Origin: CAZEAP01 sp964510315
GTDB lineage: Bacteria; Planctomycetota; Brocadiia; SM23-32
Length of the DNA stretch: 64,000 nt
Reading direction: 5' to 3'
Assembly: GCA_964510315.1 (NCBI GenBank)
Contig: CAZEAP010000014.1
Location: 1 to 64,000, forward strand
Positions 8,575-17,541 of the stretch are shown one piece after another. Positions within the stretch are counted from its first letter, which is position 1. The number at the start of each line of letters is the position of its first letter. The notes beneath the pieces were generated by a model. It was given only the letters and a program-made list of their open reading frames with translations. It ran no database searches and was not told the origin of the DNA. A program made the position numbers and the translations under genes.

Positions 8575-9624
8575 CTACTCGTTGATGACCTCGCTGATGA
8601 CCAGGAGATTCTCCTGCCACCGGTCGGCGGGTATGTCCTCGGTGATTCCGATGATGACGCGGTTGGTCTCCTGCGCCAGGGCGACGATCTCGCGCGTCGT
8701 GGCCCTGATCTTCTCCAGGGAGGCGAGATGGAGGGAGGAGGGAAAGTTGATCCACAGCACTTTGTCGGGCCAGGCCTCCAGGGCCTCGGCGAGGGTCATG
8801 TCGGTGTCGGGAGCCGGCGTGAAAGCCTCGATGTAGTCCAGCGCGGAATCGGCCAGCAGGTCAGCCCACGCCCGGTTGTTGCCGTCCATGTGGCTTCCCA
8901 GCAGTTTGCCCTCCCGGTGGAAGGGCTCGCCGCACTCATTCAGCAGCGGGAGCACGAACCGCCGATAGCGCTCCGGGCCCATGACTTCGGGCACCTCATT
9001 GCCCCCGTAGTTGGCGTGGGTGACGGGGGAACCGGCGACTATGCGGTAGACCTCCCTTTTGTTCTCCCGCATGGTCGCCTCCAGCTTCAGAACCTCTTCT
9101 CGGCGTTCGTGCCATTCCACCGCAAAAGTCTCCAGGCCCATCCAGCCCATGATGCGGTGGAGCGGGTTGGAGCCGACGCCTCCACGGAGGATCACGTCGT
9201 CGCCCATCCAGCGCTCCGCCTTCTCGCAAGCCTCATAGGCGGGACGGTATACCTTGTCCTCCGCCATGTACTGGAGCACCTCGTAATCCTCAGGACCCTT
9301 GAAGTAGGGCTCGATGGTCCAGACGGTGAAGAAAGGCTCCCGGTCGCCGGCCGGCTCTGTGACGGTGGAGATTTCGCCCACGGGGGTCTTGATGACGGTG
9401 CGCGTGCGTCGGTGCCCCTCCTCGGTGTAGTTGAGGGTCTGTTTGACGCAGTGGGGCGTCTCGGAGGCATACCCCTCATGGTGGCGGTTTACGATGCAGA
9501 GCCCTTCATTGCGCAGGCGGCGCTCCACCGAACACTGGGGGATCTTGCACTCGTATATGGTGAAGGGCACCTTGTCGGGCTCTTCGCCACCCAACACCGC
9601 CAGCACGCGTTCCCTCGGTTTCAT
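8575..9624 (-). CDS. Uroporphyrinogen decarboxylase-superfamily protein
   Basis: 349 aa. MKPRERVLAVLGGEEPDKVP is the typical opening of the UroD/MtaA methyltransferase superfamily. It is unlikely to be haem-pathway HemE: the usual N-terminal HemE motif is missing and no haem genes are nearby. In the position where MtaA-like proteins carry a His-x-Cys zinc site, this protein has SHMDGNN, without the Cys. ATG at 9624 has GGAGG five nt upstream. Probable roles are methyl transfer to or from a corrinoid, or a related C1 reaction (inference). First gene of a two-gene operon with the amidohydrolase. Confidence 0.75.
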   Translation of the reverse strand: MKPRERVLAVLGGEEPDKVPFTIYECKIPQCSVERRLRNEGLCIVNRHHEGYASETPHCVKQTLNYTEEGHRRTRTVIKTPVGEISTVTEPAGDREPFFTVWTIEPYFKGPEDYEVLQYMAEDKVYRPAYEACEKAERWMGDDVILRGGVGSNPLHRIMGWMGLETFAVEWHERREEVLKLEATMRENKREVYRIVAGSPVTHANYGGNEVPEVMGPERYRRFVLPLLNECGEPFHREGKLLGSHMDGNNRAWADLLADSALDYIEAFTPAPDTDMTLAEALEAWPDKVLWINFPSSLHLASLEKIRATTREIVALAQETNRVIIGITEDIPADRWQENLLVISEVINE

Positions 9625-9669
9625 CTCCACCTCCGCACGACGCCCGGGGGCATCAGGCCCGGCGGTGCC

Positions 9670-9698
9670 TTTCTACGCGCCGCGGGCGTCGGCTTCAA
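9670..9698 (-). promoter_or_regulatory. Promoter of the UroD-like/amidohydrolase operon
   Basis: Reading the minus strand, TTGAAG (9698-9693) and TAGAAA (9675-9670) are spaced by 17 bp, 46 bp upstream of the ATG. Confidence 0.45.
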
Positions 9699-9747
9699 CC
9701 GACACGCCATTTTGGCTCTGTTCAGCCCCGGCGCACGGGGGCTGCTC

Positions 9748-9777
9748 TTGACACGCCCGGCCGCCTGGGCCAACAAT
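9748..9777 (+). promoter_or_regulatory. Promoter of the sugar isomerase-like gene
   Basis: Perfect TTGACA at 9748-9753, 18 bp spacer, AACAAT at 9772-9777. It is divergent from the UroD-like operon and fixes the start of the downstream gene at 9823, although the frame is open far upstream. Confidence 0.5.
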
Positions 9778-9822
9778 GTCAGCGCGCACGGCACGGCCAA
9801 CATTCCCCCCTGGAGGAGTTCC

Positions 9823-10815
9823 ATGCACTGGAGGCTCAGCGCGAACCTTTCCTTCTTCGGCGCTCAGCGCAACCGCTTCACCCGGTATCAGCCGGATCGG
9901 TCGCTGGATGCGAAGTTCGAACTGGCGGCCGACGTGACGGGCATCGAGGGCGTGGAGGTGAAGTACCCGGCGGACTTCGAGGACCTGGGGAAGCTGAAGG
10001 AACTGCTGGCAAGGCACGAGATGGAGGTCTCGGCGGTGAACGTGGGCATCAAGGACGCCGCTCTGTTCCGTTACGGCGCCCTCTCGGCCCGCAGCGAAGA
10101 CGCCCGTCGGGCCGCCCTGGACCGCATCGGGGCCGGTATGGACATGGCCGCCGAGCTGGGGGCCGACATCGTGACCACCTGCCCGCTGGCGGACGGCTAC
10201 GATTACCCCTTCCAGGTCGATCACGGAGGCGCCTGGGAACGCTTCATCGAGACCGCCTCCAGCGCCGCGGCTCACCGACGGGACGTGCGGCTGTGCCTGG
10301 AGTTCCAGCCCACCGAGCCCCACGCCCGGATAATGCTGAGCACCGTCGGCAAGATGCTGCACGTCTGCGCACGGGCTGACGCTCCCAACCTCGGCGCCAA
10401 CCTGGACGTCGGGCATGCATTCGCGGCCGGGGAAAGCCCGGCCGAGTCGGCCCAACTCCTGGACTCCGTGGGCAAGCTTTTCTACATCCACGCCAACGAC
10501 AATACGGGGGAGGGCGGCGACTGGGACATGATCTCCGGGAGCGTTCACTTCTGGCACTGGCTGGAGTTCCTCCACACCCTCCGGGGCATCGGCTACGAAG
10601 GCTGGATCGGCGCGGACATCGCCGCAAAGCATTTCGGGCCCACCGCCGCGTTCACCACCAACGCGAGCATGATCCGGCGGATGTCCGAGCTGCTCGATCG
10701 GCTTGACCCCGACAGGCTGCGGGAGCTGGTGGGCGCTGACGGTCGCAGCGCCGAGACGTTCGACTATCTCAGCGAGCGGCTCCTGCCCGAGAAAGGAAGA
10801 GGTCCGGCCGGGTGA
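9823..10815 (+). CDS. Xylose isomerase-like TIM-barrel sugar isomerase/epimerase
   Basis: 330 aa. The fold signature is a sugar phosphate isomerase/epimerase (AP-endonuclease-2-like) barrel: IEGVEVKYPADFED, LGADIVTTCPLADG, LCLEFQPTEP, LGANLDVGHAFAAGE, FYIHANDNTGEGGDWD and GWIGADIAAKHFGP. The Glu, Asp, His and Asp residues in these segments are the expected metal ligands. ATG has GGAGGAG at 9812-9818. The family interconverts ketoses and epimers of free or phosphorylated sugars; the substrate here is unknown. Transcribed away from the UroD/amidohydrolase pair, which suggests a shared catabolic theme. Confidence 0.82.
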   Translation: MHWRLSANLSFFGAQRNRFTRYQPDRSLDAKFELAADVTGIEGVEVKYPADFEDLGKLKELLARHEMEVSAVNVGIKDAALFRYGALSARSEDARRAALDRIGAGMDMAAELGADIVTTCPLADGYDYPFQVDHGGAWERFIETASSAAAHRRDVRLCLEFQPTEPHARIMLSTVGKMLHVCARADAPNLGANLDVGHAFAAGESPAESAQLLDSVGKLFYIHANDNTGEGGDWDMISGSVHFWHWLEFLHTLRGIGYEGWIGADIAAKHFGPTAAFTTNASMIRRMSELLDRLDPDRLRELVGADGRSAETFDYLSERLLPEKGRGPAG

Positions 10816-10852
10816 GGAGCCGGCCATGACCTCTCCCTGCAGCAGCACGCCA

Positions 10853-10881
10853 TTGACAGGGGGCCGGCTGCGCCGGAAGAT
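10853..10881 (+). promoter_or_regulatory. Candidate promoter of the multidrug-export-like gene
   Basis: Perfect TTGACA at 10853-10858 with a weak -10 (GAAGAT at 10876-10881) at 17 bp, 33 bp before the ATG. Confidence 0.38.
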
Positions 10882-10913
10882 GAAACAGAACGGAGCTTGC
10901 GCGGCGGAGAGCT

Positions 10914-11510
10914 ATGGTGACGGCAAGCGAACAAGGGGAAGAAGACGAAGAGGAACGCGCGCCCTGGAAGCGGGCGGCCTCCGCGACCGAGGGCAAGATA
11001 CTGCTTGCCGGGATCGTGCTGGCCTGCGCCTATCTGGCGGTGGTCGGCCTCACCAGAGTGTGGTCCCCGGGGCGTTTCCACGCCTTGTGGAAGATGACGG
11101 TGACGCACGTGCTGGGCGGGCGGGCGGCCGGGCTGTCCTACGGCTACAACCAGGACCTCGGGTTCTGGGTCGTTGTGGGGGCCAACATGGCCATCGAGAC
11201 CTTTCTGCTTCTGTTTTTCTATCCACTGTTCGTATTCAGCTATGACCACCTGATCGTCATCCGTCCGCTGGAGGACACTATCGCCAGGGCACGACGCGCC
11301 GCCAAAAGCAACCAGCCTCGGGTGATGAAGTGGGGCGTGCCCGGGCTGTTCTTGTTCGTGCTTTTCCCTTTCTGGATGACCGGTCCACTGGTGGGCTCGA
11401 TCATCGGCTTCCTGATCGGCCTGCGCCCACTGGTAAACGTGAGCGTGGTGCTTGCCGGCACCGGCGTCGCCATTATCCTCTGGGGGCTGTTGCTTCAGCG
11501 GGTCCACTAG
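10914..11510 (+). CDS. Putative small multidrug export family membrane protein, C-terminus interrupted
   Basis: 198 aa, probably four membrane helices. The C-terminal half (WGVPGLFLFVLFPFWMTGPL, then GSIIGFLIGLRPLVNVS) resembles the family called putative small multidrug export proteins (PF06695), whose transport activity is poorly established. The gene ends at a TAG (11508-11510), but the same frame continues to a TGA at 11637-11639 with a credible extra membrane helix, YVPVVFVGLILLAAISIHI. The amber codon therefore looks like a recent nonsense mutation, or read-through would give 241 residues. GGAG upstream supports the ATG. Confidence 0.65.
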   Translation: MVTASEQGEEDEEERAPWKRAASATEGKILLAGIVLACAYLAVVGLTRVWSPGRFHALWKMTVTHVLGGRAAGLSYGYNQDLGFWVVVGANMAIETFLLLFFYPLFVFSYDHLIVIRPLEDTIARARRAAKSNQPRVMKWGVPGLFLFVLFPFWMTGPLVGSIIGFLIGLRPLVNVSVVLAGTGVAIILWGLLLQRVH

Positions 11511-11715
11511 GCGCTCACGCGGCTCGGCCACTACGTTCCGGTGGTCTTCGTGGGGCTGATACTGCTGGCCGCCATCTCAATCCACATCCGCTACGCCTTC
11601 CACAGGCACCCCACGGACCGCGATGAGCCGGCGGCCTGATGGCGTCTGCCGGCGCACGCCGGTATCATGGTTGCCCGGATGGCCCGGATCACTCCGCACG
11701 GAAGGGGCAAGGTGC

Positions 11716-11867
11716 ATGAAAGACATGAGTAGTGACAGGATCATCTCGCGGGCACGGGGGATCGTCCGCCGGGAGGCCGGCCCGCGCTTTACGTCAGTGC
11801 GGCCGACGCCATCCACGGGGGCAGCGGCGCGATGGGCCGCAAGCTCCAGGATGAACGAGGCGAGTGA
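11716..11867 (+). pseudogene. Short frameshifted ORF, identity unknown
   Basis: A purine-rich sequence (AAGGGGCAAGG) precedes ATG 11716. The first frame reads MKDMSSDRIISRARGIVRRE, and a second frame continues with ALYVSAADAIHGGSGAMGRK to a TGA at 11865. Both halves look protein-like, but they are in different frames, so this is either a broken small gene or chance. A TATCAT hexamer lies at 11663-11668. The rest of the 11640-12017 interval holds only the promoter of the next gene. Confidence 0.25.
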
Positions 11868-11919
11868 GGACTTCCCTTCCTGATGCGTTCCTAAGGTTGC
11901 CGCTTCCGGGCCGGCCGCG

Positions 11920-11949
11920 TTGACGACGGCGGGGGCGCGAACGTAGAAT
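11920..11949 (+). promoter_or_regulatory. Promoter of the DUF401 gene
   Basis: TTGACG at 11920-11925, 18 bp spacer, TAGAAT at 11944-11949; a near-consensus sigma70 promoter. The predicted leader is about 62 nt. Confidence 0.58.
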
Positions 11950-12017
11950 GGTGCTTTCTGCGGGGGAGCGGCGGCCGGCTCCCCTCTTTTTGGTCCAAGC
12001 CCGGTGGGGACCAGACG

Positions 12018-13337
12018 ATGGTCGAGGCGCTGATGGGGGTTCCGGTGATCGTCAAGGTGCTTTGCGCCCTGGCGTTGATCCTGGTGATCAGCCGTTTCTG
12101 CCGGCAACTGGCGGTCTCGGTGGCCGCGGCGACGGTCGTGCTGGCATTCTGGACGGGTCACTCGCCGGCGGGGGCCGCGCGGATCGCATGGGAGCGGTTC
12201 CTGTCCCTCAACAACCTTCTGCTGCTGACGATCGTCGTCCAGGTCATCTGGCTCAGCACGCAGATGTCGGTCACCGGGGTGATGGAAGACCTGGTAAAGG
12301 CCGTTCGGGCGCGGGTGCGTCAGCGGGCCTCCATGGCCGTTCTGCCGGCGGTCATCGGACTCCTTCCCATGCCCGGCGGCGCGTTGTTCTCGGCACCTCT
12401 GGTGGACAGTTGCGACACGGAGGGCCGGGTATCCCCCGCCGTGAAGGCCCGGACCAACCACTGGTTCCGGCACATCTGGGAGTACTGGTGGCCCCTGTAT
12501 CCGGGGGTGCTCCTGGCCCTGGAGATCACGGGGTTGGACGTGTGGCAACTGGTGCTGCTGCAGTTCCCGCTGACCCTCGGCGCGGTGGGCGCGGGTTACT
12601 TCTTCCTGCTCCGCAGGATCGGCTCCTCGCAGAGTGCCGACGGGCCGGAGGAGCCCGGCGAAAAACCCCCTATCCTGTCGCTGGTGCTGCCCATCGTGGT
12701 GGTGATCGCCTTTTATGCGACCATACGGCTGGGCTACGCGGGGGTCAAGCAGCTATGGCCGGAGGTGCCGGGCCTCAACAAGTACCTCCCCATGCTGATC
12801 GGTCTTTTCGGTGCCATGGCCGTACTCCAGCGCCAGCGGCCGCTGGACGCGGCGAAGTGGCGGGAGCTGCTGCTGTCCCGGCGCGCCGCCGTCCTGGCGG
12901 GAATCGTTGCTCTGGTCCGCATCTACGGGGCCTTCATCGAGGCTCCCCTCCCCGGGGGAACGCTTCTGGTGGACCAGATGCGCACCGAGATGAACGCCTG
13001 GGGCATCCCCATGATGGGAATCGTCATGGTGCTGCCGTTCATCAGCGGCCTGGCGACCGGGCTGTCGATCGGGTTCGTGGGGGCCAGCTTCCCCATCGTG
13101 GTGAACCTGCTGGGCGCCGATCCGTCGCCGAGTGTGTTCTTCTCCACGGTGGTGCTGGCGTTCGGCTTCGGCTACATGGGGATGCTCGTCTCGCCGGTGC
13201 ACGTCTGCCTGATCGTGACCAGCCAGTATTTCTCGACCCGGCTGCTGCGCAACGTGGCGGCTCTGTTGAAGCCCGCGGCGGCGGTGATGGCGTGGGTGCT
13301 GGTGCTTCACTACGTGGTGCGCGCGATACTGCCCTGA
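12018..13337 (+). CDS. DUF401-family polytopic membrane protein
   Basis: 439 aa with about ten membrane helices. LLPMPGGALFSAPLVD and HIWEYWWPLYPG are hallmark segments of the DUF401 family, which is related to the GntP/ion-transporter group of secondary carriers. Near the C-terminus, FISGLATGLSIGFVGASFP forms a re-entrant-like repeat of that motif. It probably transports an organic anion or similar solute across the inner membrane; no substrate is known for the family. It is convergent with the M16 protease gene, with 4 bp between the stop codons. Confidence 0.78.
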   Translation: MVEALMGVPVIVKVLCALALILVISRFCRQLAVSVAAATVVLAFWTGHSPAGAARIAWERFLSLNNLLLLTIVVQVIWLSTQMSVTGVMEDLVKAVRARVRQRASMAVLPAVIGLLPMPGGALFSAPLVDSCDTEGRVSPAVKARTNHWFRHIWEYWWPLYPGVLLALEITGLDVWQLVLLQFPLTLGAVGAGYFFLLRRIGSSQSADGPEEPGEKPPILSLVLPIVVVIAFYATIRLGYAGVKQLWPEVPGLNKYLPMLIGLFGAMAVLQRQRPLDAAKWRELLLSRRAAVLAGIVALVRIYGAFIEAPLPGGTLLVDQMRTEMNAWGIPMMGIVMVLPFISGLATGLSIGFVGASFPIVVNLLGADPSPSVFFSTVVLAFGFGYMGMLVSPVHVCLIVTSQYFSTRLLRNVAALLKPAAAVMAWVLVLHYVVRAILP

Positions 13338-13341
13338 CGGG

Positions 13342-16191
13342 TTAGTCCGGTTTCGGCTCCGGCTTTGCCGGTTCCTCCTTCTCCGGCCTGGTGGGAAGGG
13401 CGATGACCTGCAGGCGGCGCTCGGGGGTGACGTAACGGCCGAGGACGTCCATCAACTCCTCCCGCGTGTAGGAGGTGTATTGCTCCATGGCCTTCTTTAC
13501 GTCGTCGAGCCTGGTTCCGCGGTAGTCCAGGTCGCTCAGCACGCTGACCCAGTAGGAGGGTTCCTTCTGGGAGGTCTCAAGGATGTTGGCGAACTGCTTT
13601 CGCACGGTGGCCATCTCCCGTTCGGTGGGGCCGCTGGCGGCCAGATCCTCCACCACGCCACGGGCGAGTTCGGCGGCGCGGGATGCCTTCTCGGGATCGG
13701 CGGTGAAATAGACGGCGAACAGGCCCGTGCCGGGATATGCCCGGGCGGCGCGGGAGTGACAGTAGATGGTGTAGGTCAATCCGCGATCCTCCCGTATCTC
13801 CTCCCGCAGCCGGGAGGTGAGTATCTCGCCGGCTATCTGCAGGATGCGGCGGTCCTTCACGTTCCTCCAGTCCGCGCCCCGCCAGCCGGTGATCACCACG
13901 GCGCGGGGGGTGATCGTCGGCACCTCGGCGGTGACTTCGAGCGGGCCCTCGCCGTAAGTCAGCTCGCGCAACGCCTCCAGTTCAGGGTCGGTGCGGGAGC
14001 GTTCGGGGAGCGAGCCGAAATACTTCACCGTCAGCTCCCGGGCGCGCCCGCGCTCCAGGTCACCGACGACCGCCAGCTCCACCGGGCCATTCCGCACCAG
14101 CCGGCCCAGCCATTCCTGGGCCTGTGGGCGCGCCAGCTCCTCGACCTGTGGCCGGGTGGGGAACTTGAAGCGGGGGTCGCCGCCGCTCAGCAGCGAGCGC
14201 ATCCGCTCGACGGCCTGGTCGCCCACGTCGATCCGGCGCTTCTCGATCCGCTGAACCATCTCCTCCTTCCACCGGTCCGCGGCCGACGGTTCCAGCCGGG
14301 GCCGACTGAGCATCAGGTGGGCCAGTTGAAAAGCCTGCTCGACATCTTCGGTGGAGCTTGTCACGCTGAAGGAGAGGGCGTCCGAGGCCGGAGAGCCGCT
14401 GAGCGAAACGTTCTTCCCGGTCAGGATGTCCTGAATCTGCGTGGAGGAGAGCGCGTCGGAGGCCGGCTGGCCGAGCACCTGCGCCGTGAGGCCCGTGATG
14501 CCCCGGTTCGCGGAGGTCTCCCGGATGATGCCCCCGCCCACCACCACCCGGATGAAGACCTGGTCTTTCTTGAAGTCCATCTCCCGCAGATGCACGCGGA
14601 AACCGTTTCCGAGGGTAGCCGACAGGATGCCCAGGTCCGGCTCCTCTTCCCGGGAGGCGACTTTCCCGGATGCGGGCTCCTCCTCCAGGAGGCTTTCCCG
14701 CAGCTCTTTCTCCTCCGGGGGCTCCACTTCGGCGGCGGCGACCTCTTCGGCCACCGCCTTCAGGTCCTCCTCCGGGGGAACCGGCAGGTCTTCCTTCTCC
14801 GGCATGATGACCAGCAGCAGGCGCGCCGCCGGATCGAAGTTGCGCCGGAACGCCTCGGCGACCTCTTCCAGCGAGACGGTCTCGATCAGCTCCCGCGTAA
14901 GTTCAAGTTCCTGCTCTGCGGACATCGGCTTGCGGTCGCGGGCGACGGCTCCGTTCATCTCTCGCAGGAAGCTGCGGGCATCGCGGGTGGACTCGGTTCG
15001 TTCGGCCTGTTCGATCGCGGCCAGGACGGCTTTCTTCGCGTTGCTCAGCTCCTGGGCCAGAAAGCCGTGCCGGCGGGCGCGCTTCAGTTCGGTCAGCAGG
15101 GCGCGCATCATGGGACGCCACCTGTCCGGTTTTCCGGTGGCGGTGGCGTCGATGTAGGTGCAGGCGTTGAGGAAGGGGAACTTCTGCACCTCGGCGTCCT
15201 GGAAGGGGGCCGTGCCTTTCTGCAGCATCTCCAGGAGACGCCGGTTCGCGATCCAGTTGCCGAGCCGGTCGACGAGCCGTGCCCGGAACTCTCCCACCGT
15301 CCGCACCTTCTCCAGCGGCCGGACGGAGACGGCGCTGACGTCCGTCTCGGTGACCTCGGGGTCGGTCACCACGCCGGTCCGGAGGCCGGTATAGGGCTCG
15401 ACGCCGGGGTCGGCTTCCCGTGGCGGATCCTCGGCCGGCTCCCAGGAGGCGAAGTGCTTGCGGGCGAGTTCCTCGATGACGTCAGTTCCCACGTCCCCCA
15501 CAACGAGCAGCGTGGTGTTGTCGGGACGGTACCACTTCCCGTAGTAGGCCTTCACCTGCGGTCGATCGACCTGCCGGATGACCTCCGCCTTGCCGATGGG
15601 GCGCCGCCGTGCCACCCGTGAGCCGGGCAGCACGATGGGGAGCAGTTTCTCGATGATGCGCTGGTCGGGGCCTTTCCGGGCCCGTATCTCCTCCAGCACC
15701 ACGCCGCGCTCCTTGGCGACCTCCTCTTCTTTGAGGCTCAGGCGGAAGGCGAAATCCGACATGCAGAGCATGCCCTTGGAGATGGTTTCCTTCTCCGTGT
15801 CGGGCAGCCGGAGGGTGAAGGTGGTCTGGTCGTAGCCGGTGAAGGCGTTCTGGTGCTGGCCGAACCGCAGGCCAAGGGACTCGAAGTACTTCACCAGCTC
15901 CCCGGGCGGGAAGTGCTCGCTGCCGTTGAAGGCCATGTGTTCGAGGAAGTGCGCCAGGCCCCGCTGGTTTTCGGTCTCATTGAGCGAGCCGCTGTCCACG
16001 TGCATCCAGATGCCCACGCGATCGGGCGGTGTATCGTGCTCGCGCATCCAGAGGTCCAGCCCGTTGGGCAGTTCGACCATGCGGATGTCAGGGTCCACCG
16101 GCAGCGGTGCGTCCAGGTCGAGTCCCGCCGCAGGCAGTCCCGGCGCGGCCAACAGGACCAGCCACAGGGCAACGACGTGCAGTTTCCTCAT
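13342..16191 (-). CDS. M16 (insulinase/pitrilysin) family zinc peptidase, secreted
   Basis: 949 aa. The first 23 residues form a signal peptide (MRKLHVVALWLVLLAAPGLP), so it acts outside the cytoplasm. The inverted zinc motif HxxEH is HFLEH at residues 81-85, with the third ligand Glu in the downstream VVLEEIRARKG segment. The length fits a fused two-half M16 protein: an active N-terminal half followed by an inactive half that starts with LGNGFRVHLREM. A Glu/Pro-rich linker (about 470-520) joins them, and the C-terminal tail is Lys/Glu/Pro rich. The ATG at 16191 is preferred over one six codons upstream because it begins the signal peptide. Confidence 0.9.
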   Translation of the reverse strand: MRKLHVVALWLVLLAAPGLPAAGLDLDAPLPVDPDIRMVELPNGLDLWMREHDTPPDRVGIWMHVDSGSLNETENQRGLAHFLEHMAFNGSEHFPPGELVKYFESLGLRFGQHQNAFTGYDQTTFTLRLPDTEKETISKGMLCMSDFAFRLSLKEEEVAKERGVVLEEIRARKGPDQRIIEKLLPIVLPGSRVARRRPIGKAEVIRQVDRPQVKAYYGKWYRPDNTTLLVVGDVGTDVIEELARKHFASWEPAEDPPREADPGVEPYTGLRTGVVTDPEVTETDVSAVSVRPLEKVRTVGEFRARLVDRLGNWIANRRLLEMLQKGTAPFQDAEVQKFPFLNACTYIDATATGKPDRWRPMMRALLTELKRARRHGFLAQELSNAKKAVLAAIEQAERTESTRDARSFLREMNGAVARDRKPMSAEQELELTRELIETVSLEEVAEAFRRNFDPAARLLLVIMPEKEDLPVPPEEDLKAVAEEVAAAEVEPPEEKELRESLLEEEPASGKVASREEEPDLGILSATLGNGFRVHLREMDFKKDQVFIRVVVGGGIIRETSANRGITGLTAQVLGQPASDALSSTQIQDILTGKNVSLSGSPASDALSFSVTSSTEDVEQAFQLAHLMLSRPRLEPSAADRWKEEMVQRIEKRRIDVGDQAVERMRSLLSGGDPRFKFPTRPQVEELARPQAQEWLGRLVRNGPVELAVVGDLERGRARELTVKYFGSLPERSRTDPELEALRELTYGEGPLEVTAEVPTITPRAVVITGWRGADWRNVKDRRILQIAGEILTSRLREEIREDRGLTYTIYCHSRAARAYPGTGLFAVYFTADPEKASRAAELARGVVEDLAASGPTEREMATVRKQFANILETSQKEPSYWVSVLSDLDYRGTRLDDVKKAMEQYTSYTREELMDVLGRYVTPERRLQVIALPTRPEKEEPAKPEPKPD

Positions 16192-16239
16192 GGGTTCCCT
16201 CGCTCGCATGGGTCTGCCCCGGACGGGGGCAAGAGGTGC

Positions 16240-16268
16240 ATTTTAGCACGCCGGCGCCGCAGAGGCCA
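16240..16268 (-). promoter_or_regulatory. Candidate promoter of the M16 peptidase gene
   Basis: On the minus strand a good -10 TAAAAT (16245-16240) lies 49 bp before the ATG. The -35 (TGGCCT, 16268-16263, 17 bp) is weak and abuts the stop codon of the upstream PLP enzyme gene. Confidence 0.35.
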
Positions 16269-17414
16269 TCAGATGGAGTCGAGGGCCTGCTTCAGGTCGG
16301 CCACGAGCCGCTCGCTCTCGCCGATGCCGGCGGAGAGTCGGACGGTGTTCGGTTTCACCCCGAAGATGGTGCGCCGCTCCTCCGGGAGGTAGAGCATGGT
16401 GGTGAGGACGGGCAGGCAGACGAGGGTCTCAGTGCAGCCCAGGCTGACGGCGTGATAGATGACCTCCAGCTTCTCCACGAACCGCTTTGCGTCCTCCTGG
16501 GTCTGCCCCACGTCGAAGGCCAGCATGCCGCCGAAACCGTTTTTCATCTGGCGCTTCGCGGTCTGGTGCCCGGGGTCGTCGGGAAGACCCGGGTAGCGAA
16601 CGCGGGGCACGGCGGGATGCTCGGCGAGGAACTCCGCCATGGCCATGGCGTTCTCGGTCATCCTCATCTGGCGCAGGTCCAGCGTCTTCAGCCCGCGCTC
16701 CAGCAGCGAGGCGGACTGGGGATCGAGGGTGGTGCCAATGGCCTGCCGGGTGAACCACAACTCATCATAGAGATCGCGCGTGGAGCAGGCGATAGCCCCG
16801 GCCATCAGGTCGTTGTGGCCGCCGAGGGCCTTTGTTGCGCTGTGCACGACCAGGTCCGCTCCCAGCTCCAGGGGCTGCTGATGGCAGGGGGTGGCGAAGG
16901 TGTTGTCCACCACGGTCATGGCGCCGACCCGCTCGGCCTGCTCGCTGAGGTAGGCTATGTCCACCACCTTCACCAGGGGGTTGCTGGGGGTTTCGCAGAA
17001 CAGCATGCGGGTGTCTTCCTTGATGCTGTCGGCGACCTGCTCCGGCTCGGTGGCGTCGATCCAGGTTACCTCGACCCCGAACCTCTCCAGCATCAGGGAG
17101 ACCTTGTAGTTCGCCCCGTAGGTGTCGTGGAAGATGATCAACTGGTCGCCGGCGTTCAGGTAGGTCAGGAAGACCATGGTGCACGCCGCCATGCCGGTGG
17201 TGCAGAGGACGCAGTCCTCGGCGTTCTCGAGGGCCGCGATCCGTTTCTCCACGGCGCGGCAGGTGGGGTTGTCGTCGCGGTGGTAGGTGTAGCCGTCGAT
17301 CTCTCCCTCGACGATGCGCCGCAGCACCTCGAAGGAGGCGTACTCGTAGTTGACCGCCGCCACGATGGGGGTCACCATCGGTCGGTTGCCGTAGGGGGTG
17401 AGTGGATCGGGCAT
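16269..17414 (-). CDS. Trans-sulfuration PLP enzyme (Cys/Met metabolism family)
   Basis: 381 aa fold-type I PLP enzyme of the cystathionine gamma-synthase/gamma-lyase and O-acetylhomoserine sulfhydrylase family. TTGMAACTMVFLT, DNTFATPCHQQPLELGADLV and HSATKALGGHNDLMAG are diagnostic; the Lys of SATK binds PLP. The YTYHRDDNPT segment and the late TVRLSAGIGE are conserved. Sequence does not tell synthase from lyase, so it makes or breaks sulfur amino acids in the cytoplasm. ATG 17414 is chosen because a strong promoter at 17482-17509 lies inside the longer open frame and GGGAG is nine nt upstream. Confidence 0.88.
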   Translation of the reverse strand: MPDPLTPYGNRPMVTPIVAAVNYEYASFEVLRRIVEGEIDGYTYHRDDNPTCRAVEKRIAALENAEDCVLCTTGMAACTMVFLTYLNAGDQLIIFHDTYGANYKVSLMLERFGVEVTWIDATEPEQVADSIKEDTRMLFCETPSNPLVKVVDIAYLSEQAERVGAMTVVDNTFATPCHQQPLELGADLVVHSATKALGGHNDLMAGAIACSTRDLYDELWFTRQAIGTTLDPQSASLLERGLKTLDLRQMRMTENAMAMAEFLAEHPAVPRVRYPGLPDDPGHQTAKRQMKNGFGGMLAFDVGQTQEDAKRFVEKLEVIYHAVSLGCTETLVCLPVLTTMLYLPEERRTIFGVKPNTVRLSAGIGESERLVADLKQALDSI

Positions 17415-17481
17415 CGTCGGGGTCTCCCTGTCTGGTCGGGGTAGCGGAGGGGTGCCGCCCGCCGCTCCGGCGGGACTGGAG

Positions 17482-17509
17482 ATTATATCGCCCCGGCGGG
17501 GGAAATCAA
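17482..17509 (-). promoter_or_regulatory. Promoter of the PLP enzyme gene
   Basis: TTGATT (17509-17504), 16 bp spacer, perfect TATAAT (17487-17482) on the minus strand. Leader of about 60 nt. Confidence 0.62.
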
Positions 17510-17541
17510 CTTTGGGGCGCACCTCGCCCGGGCTCTCGGGC

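Noticed and set aside
8488..9822. Upstream extension of the sugar isomerase-like frame
   Set aside because: It runs antisense to the UroD-like gene, and a promoter and strong Shine-Dalgarno place the start at 9823.
13480..15621. 713-codon open frame antisense to the M16 peptidase
   Set aside because: Shadow of the real gene; no domain and no ribosome binding site.
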